This document shows, piece after piece, positions 8,688-17,997 of a stretch of 54,343 nucleotides of DNA. The notes under the pieces are model-generated. The model saw nothing but the letters and a program-made list of their open reading frames with translations, searched no databases and had not been told where the DNA came from. The position numbers and the translations under genes were made by a program. The stretch comes from Verrucomicrobiota bacterium. GTDB lineage: Bacteria; Auribacterota; JABMQX01; JAFGEW01. How positions within the stretch are numbered: the first letter of the stretch is position 1; each line of letters starts with the position of its first letter. Location of the stretch: the NCBI GenBank assembly GCA_016931415.1, contig JAFGEW010000028.1, forward strand, positions 1-54,343. Reading direction: 5' to 3'.

Positions 8688-9710
8688 CTAGTTCTTGATA
8701 TCGGCGAAGATCATCCGGCCCGCCGAGGTCTGGAGCACGCTGGTGACGTTGACGTCGAGCTTCTGGCCGATCCGGTCGCGGCCGTTGTTGACGACGACCA
8801 TCGTCCCATCGTCCAGGTAGGCGACGCCCTGACCGGCTTCTTTGCCCTCGCGCACGATGCGGACGTTCATCGCCTCGCCGGGCAGGATGACCGGCTTGAG
8901 CGCGTTGGCCAGGTCGTTGACGTTGAGGACCCGGACTTGCTGGAACTCGGCCACCTTGTTGAGGTTGTAGTCGTTGGTGAACACCTTGGCGTCGAGCACC
9001 TTGGCGAGTTTCACCAGCTTGGCATCTACGTCGGAGACGTCGGGGAAGTCGGTCTCGTGGATCCTCACCTCGATGTGGGGGTCCTTCTGGATCCGGTTGA
9101 GTATGTCGAGTCCACGGCGCCCGCGCGTGCGTTTGAGTGGATCCGAGCTGTCGGCGATGGTCTGGAGCTCGCGCAGTACGAAGCGCGGGATGATGAGCTC
9201 GCCTTGGAGGAAGCCGGTCTCGGCGATATCAGCGACCCGCCCGTCGATGATGACGCTTGTGTCGACCAGGATGCGCTCGCTATCGATTGAGCCGCTCGTC
9301 GCATCGACCTTGCTGCCCGGCAGCAGCAGGTTGAACTGCTCGGCGCCCTTGAGCGTCACCACCACGCCGAGGTAGACGCAGATGAGCATGATGATGACCG
9401 AGATGCTGCCTCGCACGGTGCCGGCTTGCGACTCGCTGCTGCCAAACATCTCCCAAGGCAGCACGCGCAAGATTTGGTCGAAGATAAACCAGCCGGCGAC
9501 GCCGGCGACGAGCCCGATGAGCACGGCGGAGAAGCCGCGGATCGTGATCCGGCGGAAGTTCATCTCGACGAAAATGATGGCGCCGCCGATCGTCAAGCCG
9601 GCCAGCACCCCGAGGAGCATGTAGTTCTCACCGCCCGTAGCGGCAGCCGCAACGCCGCCGACCACCGCCGTGATGAGGACGAAGATAATGCGCAGTGCAA
9701 TGAGAGCCAT
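8688..9710 (-). CDS. PIN/TRAM domain membrane protein (YacL-like)
   Basis: The 340-residue protein has about four membrane segments in its first 130 residues, then a PIN nuclease-like domain starting ILVDTSVIIDGRVADI with later acidic residues (DVDAKLVKLAK, FTNDYNLNKVAE), and a C-terminal TRAM domain with GEAMNVRIVREGKE and GQGVAYLDDGTMVVV. This order is that of Bacillus YacL. The ATG at 9710 (MALIALRII) is chosen over a TTG six codons upstream. In Firmicutes yacL lies next to ispD-ispF; here it is separated from ispF by two pseudopilin genes. PIN domains often cut RNA, but the activity of this family is not well established. Confidence 0.85.
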   Translation of the reverse strand: MALIALRIIFVLITAVVGGVAAAATGGENYMLLGVLAGLTIGGAIIFVEMNFRRITIRGFSAVLIGLVAGVAGWFIFDQILRVLPWEMFGSSESQAGTVRGSISVIIMLICVYLGVVVTLKGAEQFNLLLPGSKVDATSGSIDSERILVDTSVIIDGRVADIAETGFLQGELIIPRFVLRELQTIADSSDPLKRTRGRRGLDILNRIQKDPHIEVRIHETDFPDVSDVDAKLVKLAKVLDAKVFTNDYNLNKVAEFQQVRVLNVNDLANALKPVILPGEAMNVRIVREGKEAGQGVAYLDDGTMVVVNNGRDRIGQKLDVNVTSVLQTSAGRMIFADIKN

Positions 9711-9884
9711 TGGACGATCACCCTGCAAATATGGAAGATGTTGGTTATGAATGACTTGTTATGAGGCTTCGCCGTGCGTTCCCTGCCACTTGCTGCGCGG
9801 CGACGCTGTCCCACCTGGACCGGCAACTTAGGCTGCAATGGAACGAGATGAACGCGGCCGGTCAGTCGGTTGACTGGTGTTCGA

Positions 9885-10883
9885 TCACCTCCTCCAGATC
9901 GTGGACGCCTTGACTTCTTCGGCGGCCGCGGCCTCCTCCGCGGCCCTGACCCGGCTGCCCCAGATCGGTCCGTGGTACTTGATGGCGGTGACGGCATCGC
10001 GCACAGCGTCGAGCATGGTGACCGTCGAGTCGTACATTGCCGGATCCTTGATGAGCCGGCCCAGCGTGCCGTCGCCGCGGGCCGTCGTGGCGAGGATCTC
10101 GTCGACGGCGGCGAGGATATTGTTGAAGTGCTCGGCGTTCTCAGACAGGTTCTCGGCGAGCTGGATCAGGTGCGTGCGCGTCTCGCGCAGGATGAGCGTG
10201 GTCTCGCGCGTCAGCTCCGGCAGATCGGCGCTGGCGGCGCGGGTGTTGGCGATGATCGTCTGGATGTCGCGGCGCACGTCTTCGTTGAACAGCTCCCGCA
10301 CGTTGGCCATGTCCTGCTCGAGCTCCGCGGTGACCCGCGTGAGGTTCTCGAGCGCCTGGCTCACGAGCGCCTGGTTCTCCGTGCCGGTCAGTTGCTCGAT
10401 GTTGTCCAGGATGGCGCGCAGGCTGCCGACGGTCTTCTCGCTCGTGAAGACCTTGAGTACCTCGTCGGCCTGTTTGATGATGTCGACGGGATCCTTGCCC
10501 ACGAACAGGGTGCTCTTGCCGGCGGGTGCGCCGCGTTCTTCGCCGAGGATGAAGTTGACGATCACGTCGCCCAGCACGCCGATCTGGGCGATCTCGGGCA
10601 CATCGCCGACGCGGAGCCCGGCTTGGCGCGCGACCGCCATGTAGACGAGCACCTTGCCCGTGGGGGCGACCTCGATCCGGGTCACCCGGCCGGAGTCGAC
10701 GCCGGAGATGTACACGGGCGCGTCTTTGATCAGGCCGCCGGCCTGGTTGAACTCGCCGACCACCTCGATCGTGTCGCCGTAGCGCCTTGCCCCGCCGCCG
10801 AACTGGAGGATCATGTAGCCCAGCACGAGGATCGCACCGAGGGCAAACAGCCCCACGAGGAGGTCATATTGTCTGCGAGCCAT
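9885..10883 (-). CDS. mlaD: MCE/MlaD family lipid-transport substrate-binding protein
   Basis: The 332-residue protein has one N-terminal membrane helix (LVGLFALGAILVLGYMIL) and an MCE domain (VVGEFNQAGGLIKDAPVYI, SGVDSGRVTRIEV), then a long helical C-terminal part of about 200 residues with heptad-like spacing that may form a tunnel or contact a partner, as in longer MCE proteins. The family binds phospholipids in the periplasm for transport between the two membranes. The ATG at 10883 has AAGGAGG upstream and overlaps the end of mlaF by 20 bases, so the three genes mlaE-mlaF-mlaD form one operon. No MlaB or MlaC gene is adjacent. Confidence 0.85.
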   Translation of the reverse strand: MARRQYDLLVGLFALGAILVLGYMILQFGGGARRYGDTIEVVGEFNQAGGLIKDAPVYISGVDSGRVTRIEVAPTGKVLVYMAVARQAGLRVGDVPEIAQIGVLGDVIVNFILGEERGAPAGKSTLFVGKDPVDIIKQADEVLKVFTSEKTVGSLRAILDNIEQLTGTENQALVSQALENLTRVTAELEQDMANVRELFNEDVRRDIQTIIANTRAASADLPELTRETTLILRETRTHLIQLAENLSENAEHFNNILAAVDEILATTARGDGTLGRLIKDPAMYDSTVTMLDAVRDAVTAIKYHGPIWGSRVRAAEEAAAAEEVKASTIWRR

Positions 10884-11730
10884 GAGCGTCCTCCTTCCCG
10901 GATGCACCTGTCCTCAATATACGCCCTGTCGGGGCAACCTGCAACGGCTGTCGTTTCTGTTCCGAGTAGGCCGCGCTGCCGGCGATCTCGAGGAAGTGCC
11001 TCACCCGGGGGTCCTCCGAGCGCCACACCTCGCCCGGCCTCCCCACGGCAATGATCTTGCCGCCAGCCATCATGGCAATTCGGTCGCAGATGCGAAACGC
11101 GCTATGCAGATCATGGGTGACGGCTACTGAGGTCGCGTGCAGGTTCTCCTGGGCCCGCATGATCAGGTCGTTGATCGTGTCACCTGTGACCGGGTCGAGG
11201 CCCGTGGTTGGCTCGTCGTAAAGGATGATCTCGGGCTGGTGGGCAATCGCCCGGGCCACGCCGACGCGCTTGCGCATGCCGCCGCTGAGCTCGGCGGGGT
11301 TCTTGTGTTCCGTGCCGCTGAGTCCGACGAGGTTGAGGCAGTACTTGACCCGCTCGTCGATCTGCTTGTGGGTCATCTTGTGGTCGTGCTCGGTGAGGCT
11401 GAAGGCGACGTTCTCCCACACCGAGAGCGAGTCGAACAGCGCGGCGCCCTGAAACACCATGCCGAACTTGGCGGCCACCTCGAGCATGGCGCTGTCCGAC
11501 AGCGGCACGATATCCGTGCCGTCGATCAACACGCGGCCCCGCTCGGGTTTGAGGATGCCAATCATGTGCTTGAGCAGCACGCTCTTGCCGCAGCCGCTGC
11601 AGCCGATGATGACCAAGGTCTCGCCCTTGCGCACCTGGAGGTTCAACTCGTCGAGCACAAGCTGGGCGTCGAAGTGCTTCACGATGCCCTGGATGTCGAT
11701 CATGATCTCGTTGTCGGATGCGGCAGCCAT
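10864..11730 (-). CDS. mlaF: MlaF-like ABC transporter ATPase
   Basis: The 288-residue ATPase drives the MCE lipid transporter. Walker A is GCSGCGKS, the signature is LSGGMRKRVGVARA, Walker B is IILYDEPTTGLDP and the switch His follows in VAVTHDLHSA. The ATG at 11730 (MAAASDNEIMIDIQG) lies five bases after the mlaE stop; an open frame runs further upstream but that portion only shadows mlaE. The C-terminal extension after the ABC fold (VRHFLEIAGSAAY and beyond, about 40 residues) resembles the MlaF tail that contacts MlaB or a second subunit. Confidence 0.88.
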   Translation of the reverse strand: MAAASDNEIMIDIQGIVKHFDAQLVLDELNLQVRKGETLVIIGCSGCGKSVLLKHMIGILKPERGRVLIDGTDIVPLSDSAMLEVAAKFGMVFQGAALFDSLSVWENVAFSLTEHDHKMTHKQIDERVKYCLNLVGLSGTEHKNPAELSGGMRKRVGVARAIAHQPEIILYDEPTTGLDPVTGDTINDLIMRAQENLHATSVAVTHDLHSAFRICDRIAMMAGGKIIAVGRPGEVWRSEDPRVRHFLEIAGSAAYSEQKRQPLQVAPTGRILRTGASGKEDAHGSQTI

Positions 11731-11735
11731 GGTGT

Positions 11736-12491
11736 TCAGAACAGGATGTTGGTCAGGAAAAAGTCGCTGATCAGTATTGAGACACTGGCGACGACCACCG
11801 TGCCCGTGGTCGCCTTGCCGACGCCTTCGGCGCCCCCGCTCGTGTTGAAGCCCTTGTAGCAGGCGACGATGACGATGATCACGGCGAACACGGCGGACTT
11901 GATGATGCCGACCCAGACGTCGCTTGCCTGGGTATATCGGATCGTATTGGCCCAGTAGAAGGCCGCCTGCACACCCTTGAAGTGCACGGCAACGATGTAC
12001 CCGCCCAAAATGCCGATCGCGATCGAGAACGCCGTGAGCAACGGGATCATCACCAAGCCTGCGATGAGCCGCGGCACAACGAGGTAGCGCACGGGATCGA
12101 CGGCAAGCGACCGCAGCGCGTCGATCTGCTCGGTTACACGCATCGTGCCGAGCTCGGCGGCCATCGCCGCGCCCATGCGCGCAGCCACCATGATACCCGT
12201 CAGCAGCGGGCCGAGCTCGTTGGCCATCGAGAGGCTCACGATCGGCCCGATGGCGGTCACCATGCCGAGCTGGCGCATCTGGTACCACATCTGGAGCGCC
12301 AGGATTGCCCCCGTGGCCGCACCGGTCAGCAGCACCACCGGCGCGCTCTGCACGCCGAAGTTGAACATCTGGCGCGTGATCTCGCGCCACTTCGGCGGCC
12401 GCGTGAACGTGATGACGAGCGACGCGGACGTGAGCTGCACCATCCCGCCGAGCTGCGTCACGAAGCTTGCCGCGCGCTCTGCCAGAGCCAT
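11736..12491 (-). CDS. mlaE: MlaE-like ABC transporter permease
   Basis: The 251-residue inner-membrane permease has five or six hydrophobic segments and the family signature around ELGPLLTGIMVAARMGAAMAAELGTMRVTEQIDALR, which is spread over residues 90-125. It forms the channel of the MCE lipid transporter with MlaF and MlaD, encoded just downstream. The ATG at 12491 is preceded by AAGGG. A 266-base gap to the divergent CDF gene should hold the promoters of both. Confidence 0.88.
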   Translation of the reverse strand: MALAERAASFVTQLGGMVQLTSASLVITFTRPPKWREITRQMFNFGVQSAPVVLLTGAATGAILALQMWYQMRQLGMVTAIGPIVSLSMANELGPLLTGIMVAARMGAAMAAELGTMRVTEQIDALRSLAVDPVRYLVVPRLIAGLVMIPLLTAFSIAIGILGGYIVAVHFKGVQAAFYWANTIRYTQASDVWVGIIKSAVFAVIIVIVACYKGFNTSGGAEGVGKATTGTVVVASVSILISDFFLTNILF

Positions 12492-12757
12492 GGCCGGGAC
12501 CCTTCGCTGCCGCCTGCGGGCCGGTCGCCTGTCTGGGGCACGGCCCCGAACAGGTCAGCGCACAGGCAGACCCGTTTCTTCGTCTAACTCCAACGCAGTC
12601 TAGCGTGCCGCGCATTCCCCGGCAACGAAAAGCGGCCCTGACGAGTCAACCCGGGCCAAACAGGCGTCGTCTGCCGTTGGCGGTGTGTGCTATGCTGGGC
12701 GCGGATGCAGGCGAGGCGGACGGGCTGTTCCGTCTTCGGCGCGAGGGGAGCTCCCGG

Positions 12758-13678
12758 ATGCCCAAAACGTCGGCAGACAAGACACACCAAGGCACGGCGG
12801 GTCTTGAGGATCAGGACGCGCCTCGGATCAGGCGCGTCACCTGGATCGGCCTGCTCATCAACGTCGGCCTGTCCGGTCTGAAGTTCGTCGTCGGCATCCT
12901 TGGGACGAGCCAAGCCGTCGTCGCCGACGCCGTGCACAGTCTCTCGGACGTGTCGACTGACCTCGCTGTGCTCTTCGGCGTCAAGTACTGGTCGGCCCCG
13001 CCCGATGCGGAGCATCCCTACGGCCACCGCCGGATCGAGGCGCTGATCACCACGGCGATCGGGCTGGCGCTGGCCGGCGTCGCCATTGGCATTGCCTACC
13101 ACGCGCTGACAACCGTGCGCCAGCTCCACGTCCGGCCGCCGACGTGGATCGCCCTGATGGGCCCGCTGCTCTCCATCGTGCTCAAGGAATGGCTGTACCG
13201 CTGGACCGTGGCCGTCGGCCGGCGTGCCCGCTCGTCGGCCGTCATTGCCAACGCGTGGCACCATCGCTCCGACGCGCTCAGCTCGCTGCCCGCGCTGGCG
13301 GCCGTCGCCTTCTCGTTGATCGATCCCGAGTGGGCCTTCGTTGACCATGTCGGCGCGCTCGTCGTCTCGCTGTTCATCCTCAACGTGTCGTGGAACATCG
13401 TTGCGCCGTCGTTGGCCGAGCTGACCGACTGCGGCGGCACCGCCCAGGACCGTGCTGACATCCGGCGCATTGTGCGTGCCGTGCCAGGTGTACGCGGGCT
13501 GCACGCCCTCCGCACTCGTCGCGTCGGCGCCCACCTCCATGTCGACCTCCATATTCAGGTCGACCCCGAACTGACCGTCCGCACCGGCCACGGCATCTCC
13601 GAAGACGTCAAACACGCGCTGCTCGAACAAGATCCCCGGATCCTCGATGTCGTCGTGCACCTCGAGCCGGTGGAGTGA
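12758..13678 (+). CDS. Cation diffusion facilitator, zinc type
   Basis: The 306-residue protein has six predicted membrane helices and a C-terminal cytoplasmic domain ending in the metallochaperone-like fold (VGAHLHVDLHIQVDPEL). Metal-site residues are visible: H60-S-L-S-D64 in helix 2 and H168-H-R-S-D172 in helix 5. An HxxxD/HxxxD site is the pattern of zinc-selective ZnT-type proteins, so zinc export by proton antiport is the best inference. The chosen ATG has GAGGGGAG upstream; the open frame continues upstream but that part is not conserved-looking. It is divergent from the mla operon and 5 bases before the SUKH-like gene. Confidence 0.88.
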   Translation: MPKTSADKTHQGTAGLEDQDAPRIRRVTWIGLLINVGLSGLKFVVGILGTSQAVVADAVHSLSDVSTDLAVLFGVKYWSAPPDAEHPYGHRRIEALITTAIGLALAGVAIGIAYHALTTVRQLHVRPPTWIALMGPLLSIVLKEWLYRWTVAVGRRARSSAVIANAWHHRSDALSSLPALAAVAFSLIDPEWAFVDHVGALVVSLFILNVSWNIVAPSLAELTDCGGTAQDRADIRRIVRAVPGVRGLHALRTRRVGAHLHVDLHIQVDPELTVRTGHGISEDVKHALLEQDPRILDVVVHLEPVE

Positions 13679-13683
13679 AGCCC

Positions 13684-14154
13684 ATGAGCGAGTATGCTGA
13701 TGTTCTGAATCGTATTGCCGCTTCCACGGGCGCAATCTTTCGACCCGCGGCTGAGACGGACCTGGAATCGCTCCGAAGTCTTCATGTGCCCCCGGCCATC
13801 ATCGACTTCTACGCGAAGCACGAACCGGAGCACTGGGTCGATGGCCAAGTGCGTCTTTGGACCATCGGCCGGATCATGGAAGAGAACCGTGACATGGTCC
13901 CGGGCTGTTATCTTGTCGCCCATGGGTATGTCGTCTTTGCGTCAACGATCTACGGGGATCCCTATTGTTTCGACACCCATTATCTCGACGCGCTGGGTGT
14001 GCCGCGTATTGTGCTGATCTCACACGAGTTCATTGGCGAGGATGTGACGGCGGAACAAGCTGCGCGATACGCCAAACCGGTCGCCGCCGATCTCCATGAG
14101 CGTCTCGAGCGCTTCGCGGCGGGCAATCTCGACGACGAATGTCTCTACGAGTAA
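13684..14154 (+). CDS. SMI1/KNR4 (SUKH)-like protein
   Basis: The 156-residue soluble protein starts MSEYADVLNRIAAS and has LHVPPAIIDFYAKHEPEHW, WTIGRIMEENRDMVPG and a YGDPYCFDTHYL segment, which is the layout of SMI1/KNR4 family proteins (the alpha/beta fold with a conserved Phe-Asp pair). SUKH proteins are often immunity proteins for polymorphic toxins but also occur as orphan domains. There is no toxin gene nearby. It begins 5 bases after the CDF gene and is probably expressed with it. I am moderately sure of the fold and not of the role. Confidence 0.55.
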   Translation: MSEYADVLNRIAASTGAIFRPAAETDLESLRSLHVPPAIIDFYAKHEPEHWVDGQVRLWTIGRIMEENRDMVPGCYLVAHGYVVFASTIYGDPYCFDTHYLDALGVPRIVLISHEFIGEDVTAEQAARYAKPVAADLHERLERFAAGNLDDECLYE

Positions 14155-14362
14155 GCGTGAGTCCTGGGTCTTACGCTCCAGTGCTCACCTGATACGAGTA
14201 GAGAAAAACCGTCAACAAGGCCGCTTGAGCGGCTTCTCCCGATTTGCATAAGCCAGCCCCCCAGGACTGGTGTCACGACAACGCCAACATCATCCTGGCG
14301 CCCGTTTTGGCGGGCTTACTCAGGGATCGCGATGGGCGCTCAAGCGTCAGTCGCTATGCAAC

Positions 14363-14400
14363 AAAACCCTTCGACCGCTTGTCCGGGTCGAAGGGCTTTT
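14363..14400. terminator. Bidirectional terminator between SUKH-like gene and clpC
   Basis: A perfect 10-bp stem (14367-14376 with 14386-14395, arm CCCTTCGACC) with a 9-base loop is flanked by AAAA on the left and TTTT on the right. It lies between two convergent genes, 26 bases past the clpC stop codon, and can work on both strands. Confidence 0.85.
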
Positions 14401-14425
14401 GTTTCTGCTCTGTGTTGTCGAACGG

Positions 14426-16855
14426 CTACCTGAACTCGAGGTGGTCGCCGTTGACGGTGACGGTGAGCGTCTCGCGGCCTTTGAGGCCGCCGCGCAGGAT
14501 CTCCTCGGCGAGCGCGTCCTCGAGGTGGCGCTCGATGGCACGGCGCAGCGGGCGGGCGCCGAACTTGTCGCTGAAGCCCTCGTCGATGAGGAAGGCGCGG
14601 GCTTTCTCGGTGACGTTGAGCTTGACGCCCTGTTTGGTGAGCCGCTTCTGCACCTTGCCGAGCTCAATGTCGAGGATCGGGTCGAAGTGCTCGCGCTCGA
14701 GCGAGCGGAACACGATCGTGTCGTCGAGGCGGTTGAGGAACTCCGGCTTGAAGATGCGCTTGACCTCGTCCATGATCTTGGACTTCATCCCCTTGTAGGA
14801 GTGCTCACCCTTCTCGGCGCCGAAGCCGACGGTGGTGTCCTTCTTGAGCAGATCGGCGCCGATGTTCGAGGTCATGATGACCACGGTGTTTCGGAAGTCC
14901 ACGGCGCGGCCGAAGTTGTCGGTCAGCTTGCCCTCCTCGAGGACCTGGAGCAGGATGTGCGTTACATCGGGGTGCGCTTTCTCGATCTCGTCGAAGAGCA
15001 CGACCGAGTAGGGCTTGCGGCGCACGGCCTCGGTGAGCTGGCCGCCTTCCTCGTAGCCGACGTAGCCGGGGGGCGAGCCGGTGAGCCGGCTCACGGCGAA
15101 CTTCTCCATGTACTCGCTCATGTCGAGCGAGATCAACGCGTCCTCGTCGCCGAACATGAACTCGGCAAGCGCCTTGGCGAGCAGCGTCTTGCCCACCCCC
15201 GTCGGGCCGAGGAAGACGAACGAGCCGATCGGGCGGTTTGGATCCTTGATGTCGGCGCGCGCGCGGCGTAGCGCCTTGCTGATGGCGGCGATCGCCTCGT
15301 CCTGGCCGACGACGCGCTTGCGCAGGTCGTCCTCCATCCGGAGCAGCTTGGCCGAGTCGGCTTCCTCGAGCTTGGCCACGGGCACGCCCGTCCACTTGCT
15401 GACGATGTAGGCGATCTCTTCCTCGTCGACGATCATTTCCTTCTCGGCTTTGTCGTGCTCCCACTGGGCGAGCGTCTGTTCGTAGCTCGCCTTGATCTCG
15501 CGCTCGCGGTCGCGCAGCGCGGCAGCCTTCTCGTAGTCCTGGCGGGCAATGGCGAGCTCCTTCTCGTGCTTGACCTGCTGGAGCTCTTCCTCGATGGTCT
15601 TCACGTCGGGTGGGCGCGTCATGGCCAGGATGCGCGCGCGGGCGCCGGCCTCGTCGATGAGATCGATGGCCTTATCGGGCAGGTTGCGGCCCGTGACGTA
15701 GCGGTCGCTGAGCGTGGCGGCCATCACGAGCGCCGCGTCGGTGATCTTGATCTTGTGGTGGTCCTCGTAGCGCTGGCGCAGGCCCTTGAGGATCTCGACG
15801 GTCTCCTCGACCGTGGGCGCCGACACCTGGATGGTCTGGAAGCGGCGCTCGAGCGCGGCGTCCTTCTCGATGTACTTACGGTACTCGTCGAGCGTCGTGG
15901 CGCCGATGCACTGGAGCTCGCCGCGGCTCAGCGCCGGCTTGAGGATATTCGAGGCGTCGATGGCGCCCTCGGCGGCACCGGCGCCGACGATCGTGTGCAG
16001 CTCGTCGATGAACAGGATCACGTCCTGGCTCTTGCGGATCTCGTCCATGACGGCCTTGATGCGCTCCTCGAACTGGCCGCGGTACTTGGTGCCGGCCACC
16101 ATGAGCGCCAAGTCGAGCGTGATGAGCCGCTTGTCGCGCAGAATCTCGGGCACATTGCCCACGACGATGCGCTGGGCGAGCCCCTCGACGATGGCCGTCT
16201 TGCCGATTCCGGCGTCGCCGAGCAGTGCCGGGTTGTTCTTGCGGCGGCGGCAGAGCACCTGGATGACGCGCTCGATCTCGTCATGGCGGCCGATGACCGG
16301 GTCGAGCTTGTTCTCCTCGGCCAGCTCGGTCAGGTCGCGCCCGAACGAGCGGAGCGCGGGATTCTTCTGCCCCTTTTTCTCGTTCTGGCCCTTGGCACCC
16401 GGGCCGAGCGATGGGGTGAAGCCCGACAGGATCTGGAGGATCTCCTGGCGCACCTTCTCGATGTCGACGTCGAGATTGCGCAGCACCTTGGCGGCCACGC
16501 CGTCGGTTTCCTGGAGCAGGCCGAGCAGGATGTGCTCGGTGCCGACGTAGTTGTGCTTGAGGTTCTGCGCCTCCTCGGCGGCGATTTCGTAGACGCGCGT
16601 GGCGCGCGGCGTGTGCGCCGGCTTGCCGACCACCTTGGTGCTTGGCCCGGCGCCGACGAGTTTCTCGACCTCGAGACGGATCGTGTCGAAATCGAGGTCG
16701 AGCTTGCGGAGCACGTCGACGGCGACGCCCTGGCCGAGCTTGATCAGCCCGAGCAAGATGTGCTCGGTGCCGATGTAGTTGTGGTTGAGGCGCTGGGCCT
16801 CCTTCTCAGCGAGCTTCTTGACCTGTTTGGCTCGGTTGGTGAAACGGTCCCACAT
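14426..16855 (-). CDS. clpC: ATP-dependent unfoldase ClpC
   Basis: The 809-residue AAA+ protein unfolds substrates for ClpP. The N domain has two repeats ([15 protein letters not shown] near residue 23 and [15 protein letters not shown] near 99). D1 has GDAGIGKT at 213-220 and [15 protein letters not shown]; a UVR-type coiled middle region follows ([19 protein letters not shown]); D2 has LGPTGVGKT and [16 protein letters not shown]1 Walker A reads G-D-A-G, where ClpC usually has G-E-P-G. The gene follows mcsA-mcsB, which in Bacillus regulate and tag substrates for ClpC. There is no ctsR repressor gene upstream. Confidence 0.95.
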   Translation of the reverse strand: MWDRFTNRAKQVKKLAEKEAQRLNHNYIGTEHILLGLIKLGQGVAVDVLRKLDLDFDTIRLEVEKLVGAGPSTKVVGKPAHTPRATRVYEIAAEEAQNLKHNYVGTEHILLGLLQETDGVAAKVLRNLDVDIEKVRQEILQILSGFTPSLGPGAKGQNEKKGQKNPALRSFGRDLTELAEENKLDPVIGRHDEIERVIQVLCRRRKNNPALLGDAGIGKTAIVEGLAQRIVVGNVPEILRDKRLITLDLALMVAGTKYRGQFEERIKAVMDEIRKSQDVILFIDELHTIVGAGAAEGAIDASNILKPALSRGELQCIGATTLDEYRKYIEKDAALERRFQTIQVSAPTVEETVEILKGLRQRYEDHHKIKITDAALVMAATLSDRYVTGRNLPDKAIDLIDEAGARARILAMTRPPDVKTIEEELQQVKHEKELAIARQDYEKAAALRDREREIKASYEQTLAQWEHDKAEKEMIVDEEEIAYIVSKWTGVPVAKLEEADSAKLLRMEDDLRKRVVGQDEAIAAISKALRRARADIKDPNRPIGSFVFLGPTGVGKTLLAKALAEFMFGDEDALISLDMSEYMEKFAVSRLTGSPPGYVGYEEGGQLTEAVRRKPYSVVLFDEIEKAHPDVTHILLQVLEEGKLTDNFGRAVDFRNTVVIMTSNIGADLLKKDTTVGFGAEKGEHSYKGMKSKIMDEVKRIFKPEFLNRLDDTIVFRSLEREHFDPILDIELGKVQKRLTKQGVKLNVTEKARAFLIDEGFSDKFGARPLRRAIERHLEDALAEEILRGGLKGRETLTVTVNGDHLEFR

Positions 16856-16944
16856 GCGTCCTGTTGTCCCCTTGTCCTGCTTGTGCCGCTCACGGCGCCG
16901 GCCGCGAACGGTCGTGGTGCGCCCGCTCTATCGGATCGGGCGCC

Positions 16945-17997
16945 TCAGTTGTTCAGCAGCCGCTGGCGCAGCAGCGTGCCGCGCTCGATGTCGCGTACGG
17001 AGGCGTCGAGCACCTTGCCGCTGAGCTTCTGCAAGTGGGCCGGCTGAGTGAGGATGAATAGCTCATTGACCGACTGGCGGTCGAGGTTTTCTATCAGGCT
17101 CAGGTCAATGCCCATCCGCAACGTCGACAGATGGTCGATCGTCTCGCGTGAGGTGATGATATGCGCGTTGCGCAGAATGCCGGCGGCGCGGCCGACCTTG
17201 TCGAAGAGCGTCTCCGAACGGCTCTTGATGAGCGAGGCGCGCGCGTTCTTCTCGCTCTGGACGACTTGGCGGATCACCTTCTCGAGGCTCGTGATGAGCT
17301 CTTCCTCGGTGCGGCCGAGGGTGACTTGGTTCGAGATCTGGAACAGGTTGCCGAACCACTCGGTTCCTTCGCCATACAGCCCGCGTACGGCCAAGCCGAG
17401 TTTGATGATCGCCTGGAGCACCTGATCGATCTGGCGGATCAGGATCAGCGCCGGCAGGTGCAACATGGCCGAGACCCGGATGCCCGTGCCGACGTTGGTC
17501 GGGCAGGCCGAGAGGTAGCCAAGCCGGGGCGAGTAGGCGTACTCGAGCCGCTTCTCGAGCTCGGAGTCGATCTCGGCGGCGATCGCGTAGCACTCGCGCA
17601 GCCGGAAGCCCGACAGCAGCACCTGGAACCGGACGTGATCCTCCTCGTTGATCATGAGGCTCATACTCTGGTCGGGGGAGACGAGGACCGCGCTCCCGGC
17701 GCCAGCGGCGGCCAGCTCGCGGCTCACCAAGTAGCGCTCGGCCAGGAACTGCTTGTCGAGATCGTCAATCTCATCCATCTTGAGCACGAGGCCGCCCTTG
17801 AACTGCTCGAGCTGGCTGACGGCGGCCGCGATGCGCTCGAGCACCTGGGCCTTCTCGTTGGGCGTGGCGCGGTTGGGGAAGATGCTGTTGGCCAGGTTGC
17901 GCGCCAGCCGCACGCGGCTCGAGAAGACAATGTCCGAGTCCGGCCCGTCGCCGCGCATCCAGGTATGTCCGGTCTTGACCAAGTCGTTGATGTTCAT
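16945..17997 (-). CDS. mcsB: Protein arginine kinase McsB
   Basis: The 350-residue enzyme belongs to the ATP:guanido phosphotransferase family and phosphorylates arginine residues on proteins, which in Firmicutes marks them for ClpC-ClpP. Visible family sites are FSSRVRLARNL near residue 25, INEEDHVRFQ with the catalytic acidic pair, and CPTNVGTGIR with the reactive cysteine loop. The start ATG overlaps the mcsA stop (ATGA), and clpC follows after about 90 bases. The presence of the whole mcsA-mcsB-clpC set suggests that arginine-phosphate tagging works in this Gram-negative organism; that is an inference. Confidence 0.93.
   Translation of the reverse strand: MNINDLVKTGHTWMRGDGPDSDIVFSSRVRLARNLANSIFPNRATPNEKAQVLERIAAAVSQLEQFKGGLVLKMDEIDDLDKQFLAERYLVSRELAAAGAGSAVLVSPDQSMSLMINEEDHVRFQVLLSGFRLRECYAIAAEIDSELEKRLEYAYSPRLGYLSACPTNVGTGIRVSAMLHLPALILIRQIDQVLQAIIKLGLAVRGLYGEGTEWFGNLFQISNQVTLGRTEEELITSLEKVIRQVVQSEKNARASLIKSRSETLFDKVGRAAGILRNAHIITSRETIDHLSTLRMGIDLSLIENLDRQSVNELFILTQPAHLQKLSGKVLDASVRDIERGTLLRQRLLNN

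Noticed and set aside
11731-12615. Upstream extension of the mlaF frame to 12615
   Set aside because: The extra 295 residues overlap mlaE in another frame and are Arg/Ala-rich shadow text; the ABC domain starts normally at 11730.
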